Below, piece after piece: positions 29,758 to 38,241 of a stretch of DNA of 64,000 bases. The DNA is taken from assembly GCA_016703965.1 (NCBI GenBank), contig JADJBB010000021.1:620001-684000 (forward strand). The letters are read 5' to 3'. How positions within the stretch are numbered: position 1 is the first letter of the stretch; every line of letters starts with the position of its first letter. Source of the stretch: Acidobacteriota bacterium (GTDB lineage Bacteria; Acidobacteriota; Blastocatellia; Pyrinomonadales; Pyrinomonadaceae). The position numbers and the translations under genes were made by a program. The notes under the pieces are model-generated. The model had not been told where the DNA came from and searched no databases. It worked only from the letters and a program-made list of their open reading frames with translations.

Positions 29758-29880
29758 TGCCGCCTACCTCCTGTTGATTCAGTCCAAAGACAGTTATGCC
29801 GTTCCGCTTTAAGCACGGCCCGTCAAGCGAATTGTGTATCGCATTAGGTTAGACGAAGAATGTCGGCGGGCGGTTACAGA

Positions 29881-29983
29881 CTGGAGCGGCAAGCATCCGT
29901 GCTTGCCACGCCGAGGCTTCCTCGGTGTTAAGCTGATCGGAATCTCGGGGCAATAGGGCGAGCAGGATGCTCACCCTCCAGTC
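29881..29983. repeat. REP-like element bounded by CTGGAG / CTCCAG
   Basis: It opens with CTGGAGCGGCAAGCATC and closes with GATGCTCACCCTCCAG, with an internal GGCAAGCA/TGCTTGCC hairpin and a further GCCGAGG/CCTCGG stem. It is the third member of the family seen at 17801 and 18617. Confidence 0.7.
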
Positions 29984-30012
29984 AAAAAAAACGCCCCGAT
30001 CTCTCGGGGCGT
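29984..30012 (-). terminator. Terminator of the 3D-domain gene
   Basis: ACGCCCCGA (29991-29999) pairs with TCGGGGCGT (30004-30012). On the minus strand it runs into eight Ts. Confidence 0.9.
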
Positions 30013-30042
30013 TAATATTATTTTATTAAATTACTTTTTTAA

Positions 30043-30549
30043 TTATTGTGTTGAAAAAACCTGAACTGACCTGCGGCCGAATTTGCGGGCTTCGGAGCAG
30101 TTGGGAACCCAGATATCGAGCTTTTTACCTTTGATCGCACCGCCTGTGTCCGAAACCAGATAGGTTCCGCTCCAAGGGCCGGCATCGATCGTTATTTTAG
30201 AACCGAGCTTTAACACCCTGGGATCTGCGGCGATGATACCGCGGCGAACGCCGTGGCCCAAAGCTGTTTTTCCAGAGAGGCAATAGGCGGTCGCGGAGAA
30301 TGCCCCGCGGCTGGCTCCCATGCCTGATGCTCGTACCGAACCAGTCGTTTTGACCAGTTTTTTGTTGGTATCGTCCGTCTGTGGTTCTATTAAAATGCTT
30401 TCCAAATTATCGGAAATAGTGTTTTCAATTGTAGTTTGCGAATCATTCGCTATAACGAGAGTGGATTCTGCCGGAACATTTGCGTAAATAAAGACAACGC
30501 ACATGCTTAGGACCAACAGGATCGCGCCTCCTCTAACGAGCTTTTTCAT
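30043..30549 (-). CDS. 3D-domain protein (MltA-C/RlpA-like fold)
   Basis: 168 residues from ATG 30549, preceded by GGAGA; a frame to 30588 lacks this support. It has an N-terminal anchor or signal (GGAILLVLSMCVVFIYA), a low-complexity spacer and a C-terminal 3D domain (about 95-165) named for three aspartates, seen in AADPRVLKLG, VSDTGGAIKG and KLDIWVPN. The domain is a double-psi beta-barrel found at the end of MltA lytic transglycosylases and in Sps/YuiC-type cell-wall enzymes. It probably acts on peptidoglycan in the periplasm. ASGMGASRGAFSATAYCLSG leads into the barrel. Confidence 0.85.
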   Translation of the reverse strand: MKKLVRGGAILLVLSMCVVFIYANVPAESTLVIANDSQTTIENTISDNLESILIEPQTDDTNKKLVKTTGSVRASGMGASRGAFSATAYCLSGKTALGHGVRRGIIAADPRVLKLGSKITIDAGPWSGTYLVSDTGGAIKGKKLDIWVPNCSEARKFGRRSVQVFSTQ

Positions 30550-30892
30550 CAATCTTCTCCATTTATTACGTACCCCGTTTAAATGCAAAAATAGCGTCTG
30601 AGATTTGGGTCATCAGCCACTATTCGCATCGCACGAAGACTGTTTCGGCCGACGTATTTCGACCTGTTTCCGTCCTCCCTTGAGTCGGAACTTGTTATGA
30701 GAATATCAGTTTGGGAAATGTTTGTCCAACGCGGTAAAAACCGCAAGCCCTTATGCTATATGCAATTGCTGAATTATAAGGCGCTTAGGTGTGTGAAAAA
30801 AATTCGATTTTGGTAGAATTAGGGGGCGATCTCAGGCTATATTTGGGGTTGTTTACAAGCGGTAATCGACGAAGTTTTCGGGAGGATCAATT

Positions 30893-31261
30893 ATGCGGGA
30901 AAGACGTCAGGGAGCGCGGCATGTTATCTCATATCCGATCCGTGTCCGGTGGAAAGATGCGAACGGAAAAGAGGTCATTCAGGAAGGCCTCACTGACAAC
31001 GTCGGCCCTCACGGCACGCTCGTTTACCTGCCCCGTCATTTGCCGCTGGTCGGCGGAAAGGTACATCTGACCGTGACAGAAAACCCTGATGACGAAGTAT
31101 CGGTAACGGCCGAGGTGATTCGCCTCGAACGCAATGCAGCTCATCCCCAGGCCGCGTTGATGCTGACCGAAAACCTTCGCGAATGGAAGAAAAAGGTCTG
31201 GGAAGTAGCCGGAGCAACCCTCGCGGCTCTCGAGCCTGAGAAATTGGATGATTGGGGATAG
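30893..31261 (+). CDS. PilZ-domain protein
   Basis: 122 residues, start ATG 30893 with GGGAGGA upstream. PilZ domains bind cyclic di-GMP through an N-terminal RxxxR and a (D/N)xSxxG motif. Here RRQGAR supplies RxxxR near residue 5, but the second motif reads DNVGPHG, with glycine in place of serine, so nucleotide binding may be weakened. The rest is the PilZ barrel (GGKVHLTVTE, VSVTAEVIRLE) and a C-terminal helix. It could link the GGDEF-EAL protein of the same window to an output, or be a degenerate PilZ scaffold. The 30550-30892 gap before it contains no recognisable gene. Confidence 0.75.
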   Translation: MRERRQGARHVISYPIRVRWKDANGKEVIQEGLTDNVGPHGTLVYLPRHLPLVGGKVHLTVTENPDDEVSVTAEVIRLERNAAHPQAALMLTENLREWKKKVWEVAGATLAALEPEKLDDWG

Positions 31262-31274
31262 AAAGTTTTGATCG

Positions 31275-31352
31275 TGGATCGTTGATGGTTGTTCGTTGTT
31301 GCCAAGTATCTCAACATCTCTAACAACGATCAACGAACAATCATCAGCGAAC
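31275..31352. repeat. Imperfect inverted repeat before the dehydrogenase gene
   Basis: CGTTGATGGTTGTTCGTTG near 31279 is mirrored by CAACGAACAATCATCAGCG near 31331. It lies between the PilZ gene and the saccharopine dehydrogenase-like gene. Confidence 0.55.
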
Positions 31353-31360
31353 AAACATTT

Positions 31361-32503
31361 ATGAAAATACTAGTTCTCGGCGCCGGGCGAATGGGGCACG
31401 GCGCTGTTTTTGATTTAATTCACAATTCTCCCGCTGTCGAAAGCGTCACTGTCGCAGACTTTGATATGGCTAAGGCTGAGGCTGTTGCAGTTTCGGTTGG
31501 CGGGAATATTACTGCAAAGCAGATCGATGCTTCGAACTATGATGATATCGTCGAACTGTTTCGCGGCCACGATTCGGTGATCTCGTGCGTGAATTATTGG
31601 TACAACGTTTCGCTTTCAAAGGCAGCGATCGAAGTTGGAGCTAATTTCTGCGATCTCGGCGGGAATAATTACATTGTTGACGAACAACTAGCTCTCGACG
31701 CTGAGGCGAATTCCGCTGGGATCAACATAATTCCCGACTGCGGACTTGCTCCCGGGATGGTCTCCATCTTGGCAATGCACGGTGCCGCGAAGTTTGAAAA
31801 GGTTGACGAGATCCACATCCGAGTTGGTGGCCTGCCGCAGCACCCGCAGCCACCGCTGAATTACCAGCTTGTCTTCTCAGTCGAAGGCCTGATCAACGAA
31901 TACATCGAGGTCGCCCGCGTGATACGTGACGGCAAGATCGTCGAAGTCGATTCGATGACAGAACTCGAATCACTAGAGTTTGCTGGCTTTCCGCCACTCG
32001 AGGCGTTTCAAACCAGCGGCGGTACATCGACGCTGCCGGACACATTTCTCGGCAATATCAAAGAGCTTGATTACAAAACGATCCGGTATGCAGGACACTG
32101 CGACAAGTTCAAAACGATGATCGACCTCGGGCTTTGCTCGAGCGAAGAAATGGTCGTGGACTTTCAGAAGGTGAAGCCACGAAAGGTCTTCGGCGAGCTC
32201 TTGCAAAAGCACCTGCCCGCCGATGGGCCCGATTACGTACTCGTACGCGTCGATTTCGTCGGTAGTCAAAATGGCGAAACGAAAAAGCTTCGGTACGATA
32301 TCGTCGATAAACTTGACGAGCAGACCGGAATGTCAGCCATGATGCGAACAACCGCCTTCCCAGCCTCCATCATCGCCCAAATGATGGCCAGTGGCGATGT
32401 TATCTCGCGCGGAGCGACGCCGCAAGAAAAAGCTATCGATCCAGAGAAGTTTGTTGCGGAACTAGCCCGGCGGGATATTGAGATAATTGAGTCGGTTTCT
32501 TAG
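31361..32503 (+). CDS. Saccharopine dehydrogenase-family oxidoreductase
   Basis: 380 residues from ATG 31361 (the frame extends 24 codons upstream into repeat DNA). It opens with a Rossmann dinucleotide site (KILVLGAGRMGHGAVFDL) and has the family segments FCDLGGNNYIVDEQL, IIPDCGLAPGMVSILAM and NYQLVFSVEGLINEY. Relatives include lysine 6-dehydrogenase and carboxynorspermidine/saccharopine reductases. The family handles amino-acid imines with NAD(P). The length of about 380 residues and the DCGLAPG segment favour a lysine 6-dehydrogenase-like enzyme, but the substrate is inferred. The GlcG-like gene follows 26 bases later, so the two may be co-transcribed. Confidence 0.8.
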   Translation: MKILVLGAGRMGHGAVFDLIHNSPAVESVTVADFDMAKAEAVAVSVGGNITAKQIDASNYDDIVELFRGHDSVISCVNYWYNVSLSKAAIEVGANFCDLGGNNYIVDEQLALDAEANSAGINIIPDCGLAPGMVSILAMHGAAKFEKVDEIHIRVGGLPQHPQPPLNYQLVFSVEGLINEYIEVARVIRDGKIVEVDSMTELESLEFAGFPPLEAFQTSGGTSTLPDTFLGNIKELDYKTIRYAGHCDKFKTMIDLGLCSSEEMVVDFQKVKPRKVFGELLQKHLPADGPDYVLVRVDFVGSQNGETKKLRYDIVDKLDEQTGMSAMMRTTAFPASIIAQMMASGDVISRGATPQEKAIDPEKFVAELARRDIEIIESVS

Positions 32504-32529
32504 AAGACAATTAGAATAAGGGGAATGTA

Positions 32530-32925
32530 ATGATCAATTTAGAAGACGCACGAAGAATTATTGCAGCTGCCGAAGCAAAGGCAGCGGAGATCGGGCAGCC
32601 GATGAACATTGCGGTCGCGGATGCGGGCGGCAATTTGGTCGCCCACGTACGGATGGACGGCGCGTGGATCGGCAGCATTGATATCTCGATCAAAAAAGCC
32701 TGGACATCGCGGGCGTTCGACATCTCAACCAAAGACCTCGCCGGGCACAGCCAGTCAGGCGACCAGTTCTTCGGCATTCACGCATCGAATGGTGGTAAGG
32801 TCATGATCTTCGCCGGCGGTATTCCGATCAAAAAGGGCAAAAAAGTTGTCGGTTCGATCGGCGTTTCCGGCGGCAGCGGCGATCAGGACCACGCCGTAGC
32901 GGAGGCAGGAGCGAAGGCATTTTAG
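32530..32925 (+). CDS. GlcG/HbpS-family (DUF336) protein
   Basis: 131 residues, start ATG 32530 with AAGGGGAAT upstream. It shows the GlcG/HbpS pattern: LEDARRIIAAAEAKAAEIGQ helix, MNIAVADAGGNLVAHVRMDG strand pair, KKAWTSRAFD, and a C-terminal GGIPIKKGKKVVGSIGVSGG followed by GDQDHAVAEAG. The family forms octamers and some members bind haem or cobalamin; others sit in glycolate or diol operons. The exact role is unknown. It lies just after the saccharopine dehydrogenase-like gene on the same strand. Confidence 0.85.
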   Translation: MINLEDARRIIAAAEAKAAEIGQPMNIAVADAGGNLVAHVRMDGAWIGSIDISIKKAWTSRAFDISTKDLAGHSQSGDQFFGIHASNGGKVMIFAGGIPIKKGKKVVGSIGVSGGSGDQDHAVAEAGAKAF

Positions 32926-32933
32926 GGATCTTC

Positions 32934-33542
32934 TCAAAGAGTTGGAGATCCCGTCAGAACCAGCCAGCGGTCTTTCAATAAGCTGATCGCCGATTCAAAT
33001 TCTTTAGGAAGATCGGATCCGGCCGTCAGGACAAAGTTAAGGTCGCGAAGACGTCCCGTCGATAGATCATTGATAACCGCCGACAGCGAGATCGTGCGGT
33101 TTTTTCTCCATGCTGCCTGAATAGCGGCACTTTTGCTGGTGTTCAATGCTTGATAGACGGCATTTAGTTCGCAAAGAGCGTCAAGTCTTTGCTCCGACGA
33201 AAGTTCCGAAAGCCATTCTTGATGCTGGGCGACGATCTTTTTCAAGGGCGATAGCCAGTGTCCAACGATCTCACCGGTATCGCCCTTGGCTGCAGCTTCG
33301 ATCACCTTGCAGCGATAGTGGCCGCAGATCACTATTCGCTCGATATTGTGTACATTGATCGCCCACTCGAGGGCCGCGAGGATTCCCAGATCACCATGCG
33401 GCATCTGGTTTGCGAGACTAGTGTGTATCACCGTCTCCGACCTGATTTCTGACGGCCACCCGGACTCTAAACATGCATCATCCGAGCAGCCGATCCAGAA
33501 TGAACGGTATTGCATGGTGGCGGTTGAGTGTAGATCATCCAT
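32934..33542 (-). CDS. Divergent beta-carbonic anhydrase-like protein
   Basis: 202 residues. The zinc ligands of beta-carbonic anhydrases are all placed as expected: Cys19 in IGCSDDA, and His75 and Cys78 in VICGHYRC. The usual CxDxR motif, however, reads C-S-D-D-A, so the arginine that partners the catalytic aspartate is missing (Ala23). DLGILAALEWAINVHNIERI matches the family's conserved helix and strand. It is short at the N-terminus, lacking the usual leading helices. It may be a low-activity enzyme or have another zinc-dependent role. It faces the GlcG-like gene tail to tail. Confidence 0.75.
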   Translation of the reverse strand: MDDLHSTATMQYRSFWIGCSDDACLESGWPSEIRSETVIHTSLANQMPHGDLGILAALEWAINVHNIERIVICGHYRCKVIEAAAKGDTGEIVGHWLSPLKKIVAQHQEWLSELSSEQRLDALCELNAVYQALNTSKSAAIQAAWRKNRTISLSAVINDLSTGRLRDLNFVLTAGSDLPKEFESAISLLKDRWLVLTGSPTL

Positions 33543-33576
33543 ACTGCGTGTTTAATTTGTTTAACGCCTAGCTGAT

Positions 33577-35031
33577 CTACTGCCCCTGGCCCAGTGAGTA
33601 TCCGATCTCGCCGTCGAAGGTGCAGAGGTTCTCGAGTTTGATGAACTCGATGCCTAGATCGTCGATCCGCTTTAGCAGTTCGACTATCTGCGCCGTCGTG
33701 ACCGAATCGCCCGTTCCCATGAACCGACACCGCCAGTGATCTGTGCAAAAGGTTTCCGGCATACCGCCTGGAAAGACCTTTACGCCTCGATTGGTGATCA
33801 TCTGAAGCTCGAATCCGTAGCCGTTGGCCTCGCGCATTTTGTTGCCAAGATCGTCCGGTGAACCGCTTTTCCATTCAACGAATACGTCCGCACCGACCGT
33901 CTTTTTGACTATCTTGCCGAGCTCGTGAGCCGGTGTGTATTTTGTTGAAATCACCTCGCCGGTCTTTGCATATTCTACCGTTTGAAGCGTAAGAGGCTTC
34001 TGGCCAAGTCGTTCAATAATGGCCTCAGCGAACTCCGATGTTCCAACCTTTCTAGCACTTGTATTTTCTTTGAAAATGTCGGCGGTATGAATCCCGTCTT
34101 CGATGGTGCGGATCCAGGCGTTATGGACCTTCTCCGCCACGTCCGGCTGGCCAATATGGACGAGCATCATGATCGCCCCATGCAGCAGCCCGGACGGATT
34201 CGCAACATTCTGCCCGGCAATATCCGGGGCCGAACCATGTATCGCCTCAAACATTGCAATGCTCTCGCCGATGTTTGCCGAACCTGCCAGGCCGACCGAT
34301 CCCGTGATCTGGGCAGCGACATCCGACAAGATATCGCCATACAGGTTCGGCATCACGATCACGTCGAAGTTTTCCGGCGTATCTGCGAGCTTTGCCGCAC
34401 CGATATCGACGATCCAGTGCTCATTTTCAATCGACGGGTATTCGGCCGCGATCTCATCGAAAACCTTATGAAAAAGCCCATCGGTCATTTTCATGATGTT
34501 ATCTTTGGTAAAGCAAGTTACTTTTTTACGGTTATTCAGGCGTGCGTATTCGAACGCATAACGGACTATCTTTTCGCAGCCCGGCCGCGTAATTAGCTTT
34601 AAGCATTGATAGACCTCGCGGGTCTGACGATGTTCGATACCGGCGTATAGATCTTCCTCATTCTCGCGGACGATCACCATGTTCATGACCGGATGCTTGG
34701 TGTCGACAAAAGGGTGATAGGACACACAAGGGCGGACGTTCGCGTAGAGTCCCAGAGTCTTACGAACGGTAACATTCAGCGATTTGTAACCGCCGCCCTG
34801 CGGCGTGGTGATCGGAGCTTTCAGGAAAACCTTGGTCCTGCGGAGCGAATCCCACGCTTCCGGTGCAATGCCGGCCGTATTTCCGGATAAATATACTTTT
34901 TCTCCAATGTCGATCAATTCGACGTCGATCCGGGCTTCGGCCGCGGAGAGGATCTTAATCGTGGCATCCATTATCTCAGGTCCGATCCCGTCACCTTTTG
35001 CGACGGTTATTGGGGTTTTCGTATTCATCAT
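33577..35031 (-). CDS. icd: Isocitrate dehydrogenase (NADP-type, Thermus-like long form)
   Basis: 484 residues from ATG 35031. A longer frame to 35118 has no family sequence. The isocitrate/isopropylmalate dehydrogenase signatures are clear: TVAKGDGIGPEIM, KSLNVTVRKTLGLYANVRP, VIVRENEEDLYAGIE, FDVIVMPNLYGDILSD and EAIHGSAPDIAGQNVANPSG. The extra C-terminal domain of about 140 residues (ADVFVEWKSG, FCTDHWRCRFMG, ENLCTFDGEIGYSLGQGQ) is typical of Thermus-type isocitrate dehydrogenases. It converts isocitrate to 2-oxoglutarate and CO2 in the TCA cycle. It is a cytosolic homodimer by family. It pairs functionally with the sdh genes at the far end of the window. Confidence 0.92.
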   Translation of the reverse strand: MMNTKTPITVAKGDGIGPEIMDATIKILSAAEARIDVELIDIGEKVYLSGNTAGIAPEAWDSLRRTKVFLKAPITTPQGGGYKSLNVTVRKTLGLYANVRPCVSYHPFVDTKHPVMNMVIVRENEEDLYAGIEHRQTREVYQCLKLITRPGCEKIVRYAFEYARLNNRKKVTCFTKDNIMKMTDGLFHKVFDEIAAEYPSIENEHWIVDIGAAKLADTPENFDVIVMPNLYGDILSDVAAQITGSVGLAGSANIGESIAMFEAIHGSAPDIAGQNVANPSGLLHGAIMMLVHIGQPDVAEKVHNAWIRTIEDGIHTADIFKENTSARKVGTSEFAEAIIERLGQKPLTLQTVEYAKTGEVISTKYTPAHELGKIVKKTVGADVFVEWKSGSPDDLGNKMREANGYGFELQMITNRGVKVFPGGMPETFCTDHWRCRFMGTGDSVTTAQIVELLKRIDDLGIEFIKLENLCTFDGEIGYSLGQGQ

Positions 35032-35172
35032 TTTCTTAAGTTTTTTTCCGTTAGAGTTTGTATAAAAATGCTCAGGTTGCGTTTTGCTCACGCAGTAAAA
35101 GTGTCTCGGTATCTGCATAGCAGATACCGGGGCTTGAAAAAGTCCTATTTTTCTAGGGGCCGAAAAAGCGGG

Positions 35173-35844
35173 TCAAACGCGGGCGACGATCAGATAATCC
35201 CGTCCGAGATCGATGAGGTCGTAATCTGTAACACCGGCTTTTTCCAGAATTTGAGTCAGCTGGTTCTTTCTGTAGAGAAATAGTGGAGTTCCCTTCAGCC
35301 AAAACCGTATCCGCCGCAGCGGTATGCGAAACTCGAGGGCTTTGGGGAAACTCATGATCATCGTTCCGCGAGTCATTTCCCGCATTTTTTCGATGATCGG
35401 GATCGGCTCTGCGACGTAGTCAAAAAAGCCGTTCGCGGTCGAAGCGTCGAAAGGCAGATCGCTGTCATTGATTATCTGGGGAAATGTTCCGACCCGGAAC
35501 TCACACTGCTCCTGAACACCAAAATCGCGAGCTAACTCATTCGCGATATCTATCATTCCTGAGGCAAAATCAACACCCAGCACTCGAGTTGCACCGTGCT
35601 TGGCATACTCAAAGCAGAATCGCCCGGAACCGCAGCCTACGTCCATGACGCTTTTGCCTGCGAGCGGCTGCAGCTTTGCTACGTTGACCTCAAGACGCTT
35701 TTGAACTACGCCCCGCCAATGATTATCGACAAAACTTGCAAAGGCACCTTTTTCTTTCTTGTAGATCGCATCGAATCGCTCTGCATCGGCGTGAAAATGA
35801 TCTCGTACTTTTCTTTCAACTTCTAACACGTTCTCGTTCGGCAT
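35173..35844 (-). CDS. Class I SAM-dependent methyltransferase
   Basis: 223 residues, start ATG 35844 with AAAGGGGAAG upstream. Motif I for S-adenosylmethionine binding is VMDVGCGSGRFCFEYAKHG (about 66-84), followed by the acidic residue of motif II in VLGVDFASGMI, and a C-terminal sheet ending DYLIVARV. The layout with a long N-terminal helical lead (VERKVRDHFHADAERFDAIY) resembles small-molecule methyltransferases such as the BchM/UbiG group. The substrate cannot be assigned. It may share a promoter region with the regulator gene at 35899. Confidence 0.8.
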   Translation of the reverse strand: MPNENVLEVERKVRDHFHADAERFDAIYKKEKGAFASFVDNHWRGVVQKRLEVNVAKLQPLAGKSVMDVGCGSGRFCFEYAKHGATRVLGVDFASGMIDIANELARDFGVQEQCEFRVGTFPQIINDSDLPFDASTANGFFDYVAEPIPIIEKMREMTRGTMIMSFPKALEFRIPLRRIRFWLKGTPLFLYRKNQLTQILEKAGVTDYDLIDLGRDYLIVARV

Positions 35845-35898
35845 CCGTAACTTCCCCTTTTTAATTTATTAGGAAAACTAAAGCCGCACTCGAGATGT

Positions 35899-36309
35899 CT
35901 ATCCTCGGCTGATCATGACCTCCGTCGCCTTGAAAAGAGCAAAGGCATTCATTCCGATACGCAGGCCCATTTCTTCACATCCCTGACGCGTAATGATCGA
36001 AACTATCCGTTGCCCACCCACATCGACTGTGATCTCAGCGAAGAGGCCCTCATAGCTGATATTGGTAACAACGCCGTTAAGGCGATTCCTCACGCTTATC
36101 AGTTCCGGGATACGCGAGATAGCTTTGCTCTTCTTCAACCCGGCTTCCGGTTTATTGCCGGAAACCCGCTCGACCTCACTCGCCGGGATGCGGTGGTGGC
36201 CGCCGGGCGTCTTGATCGACTTGATCTTGCCTTCGTAGATCCACTGCTTGATCGTTGGATAACTGATCCCGATCAGGTCGGCAGCATCTTTTGGCTTTAG
36301 ATTTTCCAT
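35899..36309 (-). CDS. HTH-TOBE regulator, probably molybdate/tungstate responsive
   Basis: 136 residues: a MerR/excisionase-type helix-turn-helix at about 3-50 (AADLIGISYPTIKQWIYEGK, TPGGHHRIPASEVERV), a short linker, and a TOBE-like (Mop) domain at about 70-134 (ISVRNRLNGVVTNISYEG, IVSIITRQGCEEMGLRIG, ALFKATEVMISRG). TOBE/Mop domains bind molybdate or tungstate; the pairing with this HTH type is known in ModE-independent regulators. Its upstream DNA (36350-36378) holds inverted and direct TATACGAT sites about 40 bases from the start, suggesting self-regulation. A matching site lies at 4856-4873. No molybdate transporter genes are in the window. Confidence 0.82.
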   Translation of the reverse strand: MENLKPKDAADLIGISYPTIKQWIYEGKIKSIKTPGGHHRIPASEVERVSGNKPEAGLKKSKAISRIPELISVRNRLNGVVTNISYEGLFAEITVDVGGQRIVSIITRQGCEEMGLRIGMNAFALFKATEVMISRG

Positions 36310-36349
36310 ATATAGTTCTACCTTATGTTCAAGAATGAAATCAACTAGA

Positions 36350-36378
36350 ATCGTATAAATAATACGATATTATACGAT
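36350..36378. promoter_or_regulatory. Operator-like TATACGAT cluster upstream of the HTH-TOBE gene
   Basis: Three half-sites: ATCGTATA at 36350-36357 (inverted), AATACGAT at 36361-36368 and TATACGAT at 36371-36378. The last two are spaced 10 bp apart, the same arrangement as at 4856-4873. ATCGTATA and the far TATACGAT form a dyad reminiscent of, but not equal to, ModE sites. Confidence 0.5.
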
Positions 36379-36450
36379 AAATCTTTGATTTTGGATATTC
36401 TATTCGTTCTTAAGAAAGAATGATGCTTTATTTTGATGGTTCGACGCAAA

Positions 36451-36480
36451 AGAAAAAGACCTCTCATTTCTGAGAGGCCC
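36451..36480 (-). terminator. Terminator of the sigma-factor gene
   Basis: CCTCTCA and TGAGAGG form the stem around TTTC. On the minus strand it is followed by a TCTTTTTCTTTT tract. Confidence 0.75.
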
Positions 36481-36505
36481 TTAATATCATATGATTTCGA
36501 ATTGT

Positions 36506-37177
36506 TTATGCGGTAACACCGATCATTCTCGGGTTTGCTTTTTTCTTAAGAAGCTTCTGCAATTTGAGTCGAGCTTTGTGAAGCTGTGATTTCGAAGTTC
36601 CGACTGAGCAGCCCAGGATGCGGGCGACTTCTTCGTGTTCGAATCCTTCGACATCGTGCAGGACGAAGACATTCTTATAGCCGGTCGGCAATTGCTCGAT
36701 CGCGTTGTCGAGGGCGATCTTGTCGACGATCCGCATCTTATTGGGATCGGTTGTTCCGGTGACCATCTGATCAGGCGTTTCGCCTTCCTCGGTGGTCTTT
36801 TCGTATTTCACGGTCCGCTTGCGGAAATGCATGAGAACCTGATTTACGGTCATGCGGTGCAGCCAGGTCGTGAAGGCCGAGTCGCCGCGGAAACTGCCTA
36901 CCTTGCGGTATAGCTGTATGAAGACGTCCTGTGTCAGGTCTTCGGCCTCGGTAGGGCTCGAGAGCATCCGCAAGCAGATCGAATAAACACGTCTGTGATG
37001 ACGTTTGTAGATCTCCTCAAAGGCTCCCATGTCGCCGTTCGCGGCTGCCTTAGTCAGGTCAAAATCCTTGGCTGTGCCGAGGTCCATTACTTTTGCATTC
37101 GAGGTAAAAAAGACCTCATCTGTATCTATACCCTGTTCGCTATGAAAAACCGGAAAATTTAATGTATCTGTTGTCAT
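36506..37177 (-). CDS. ECF-type RNA polymerase sigma factor
   Basis: 223 residues from ATG 37177 (GAGGGGGGA upstream; a frame to 37222 is less supported). Region 2 lies at about 45-115 (AFEEIYKRHHRRVYSICLRM, AEDLTQDVFIQLYRKVGSF, TTWLHRMTVNQVLMHFRKR) and region 4 at about 155-205 (NAIEQLPTGYKNVFVLHDVE, EEVARILGCSVGTSKSQLHK). There is no region 1 or 3, so it is an ECF (group 4) sigma factor recruiting polymerase to a special promoter set. No anti-sigma gene is adjacent. The N-terminal 40 residues are unusual in length for ECF factors and could carry regulation. Confidence 0.92.
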   Translation of the reverse strand: MTTDTLNFPVFHSEQGIDTDEVFFTSNAKVMDLGTAKDFDLTKAAANGDMGAFEEIYKRHHRRVYSICLRMLSSPTEAEDLTQDVFIQLYRKVGSFRGDSAFTTWLHRMTVNQVLMHFRKRTVKYEKTTEEGETPDQMVTGTTDPNKMRIVDKIALDNAIEQLPTGYKNVFVLHDVEGFEHEEVARILGCSVGTSKSQLHKARLKLQKLLKKKANPRMIGVTA

Positions 37178-37464
37178 TGTATTTCCCCCCTCGTCAATAT
37201 GACCTTTCAATTGCCGTGCCAAACAATGAGAATCAATATCTATTCAGTAATTTGACGCTTCTGAAAGGATTTTGTTCCATTTTGTAGGCATATTTCTCTT
37301 TTCGAATTTCATCACATTCCAGATGCATAAACCTTTCCGTATGACGGAACCGTCAAGCGCTACACGTTTTGGTGTATGATGTATACATGTCTTTTTCAGG
37401 CCGATCGCCTGAAAGAATGCTAAAATCTTATGAATTGCTAAGATATATGCTCCAGTCCGGCCGA

Positions 37465-38241
37465 ATGTTGAAGAAATCTATCAAGGTTATTTTAAGAGGT
37501 TCCTTCGCCGCTTTACTTCTGGCGTGTGCTTTAAGCTTAACCGCGCTCGGCCAGGGTGTTAGTTCGATACCATACAAAAGCCAGGAGATCTCAGAGATCG
37601 ACGGTGTACCTGTTCTGGTTAAGCATCTTCCGGATTGGGAGAATCGGCGCGAATCGACGGCCTTCGCCCTTAGCTCTGCTGATCTCAAGAAAGCGCTCGG
37701 TGAACGCCCGATCATCGATCTGATCGATTTCACCGCCGGAACCGAAGCCGTTACGGCACAGTATGAAGCAGGTAAGCTGTTGATCGTGGAATTCGCCAGC
37801 CCGCAGGTCTCCGTCGAGACAGACCAGAAGATCAACGCTGCGATCGACGCGAATAACGACGGAAAAACTTTCAATCGCCGCATCGGCAATTACAACGTCG
37901 TTGTCATGGACGCCTCGGGCAGCTCCGCCGCAAACGCTCTGATCGATCAGGTCAAATATGAAAAGCAGATAACCTGGCTCGGCAAAAATCCCTTTGCCAT
38001 AAGTGCGGAGCGGGCGTTTGTGCTGACGACGGCTGATATTTTCCTATCGACCCTTATGGTGATCGTCGGCGGGATCGTCGCGTCGATCTTCGTCGGGCTT
38101 GTGGTTGGTTATTTCTTCTTCTATTTCCGCGACGGCAAACGCTCCAAGATGTACGCCTATACTGACGCTGGCGGAATGACACGCCTTAATCTGGATGGTT
38201 TTACGCCTGAGATCGTTCCGGACAGATTGCTTGGCGACTAG
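37465..38241 (+). CDS. Unknown exported membrane protein
   Basis: About 258 residues from ATG 37465, chosen because it gives a compact signal sequence (MLKKSIKVILRG, then AALLLACALSL); in-frame ATGs at 37369, 37387 and 37417 are alternatives, and none has a strong ribosome binding site. LLAC could be a lipobox, but a conventional cleavage near ALGQ is also possible. A soluble domain of unknown fold follows (about 30-185, DLIDFTAGTEAVTAQYEAGK, NYNVVVMDASGSSAANALID), then one strong transmembrane helix (about 197-218, TLMVIVGGIVASIFVGLVVG) and a cytosolic tail. No family is recognised. Its stop overlaps the convergent aminotransferase gene by 4 bases. Confidence 0.65.
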   Translation: MLKKSIKVILRGSFAALLLACALSLTALGQGVSSIPYKSQEISEIDGVPVLVKHLPDWENRRESTAFALSSADLKKALGERPIIDLIDFTAGTEAVTAQYEAGKLLIVEFASPQVSVETDQKINAAIDANNDGKTFNRRIGNYNVVVMDASGSSAANALIDQVKYEKQITWLGKNPFAISAERAFVLTTADIFLSTLMVIVGGIVASIFVGLVVGYFFFYFRDGKRSKMYAYTDAGGMTRLNLDGFTPEIVPDRLLGD

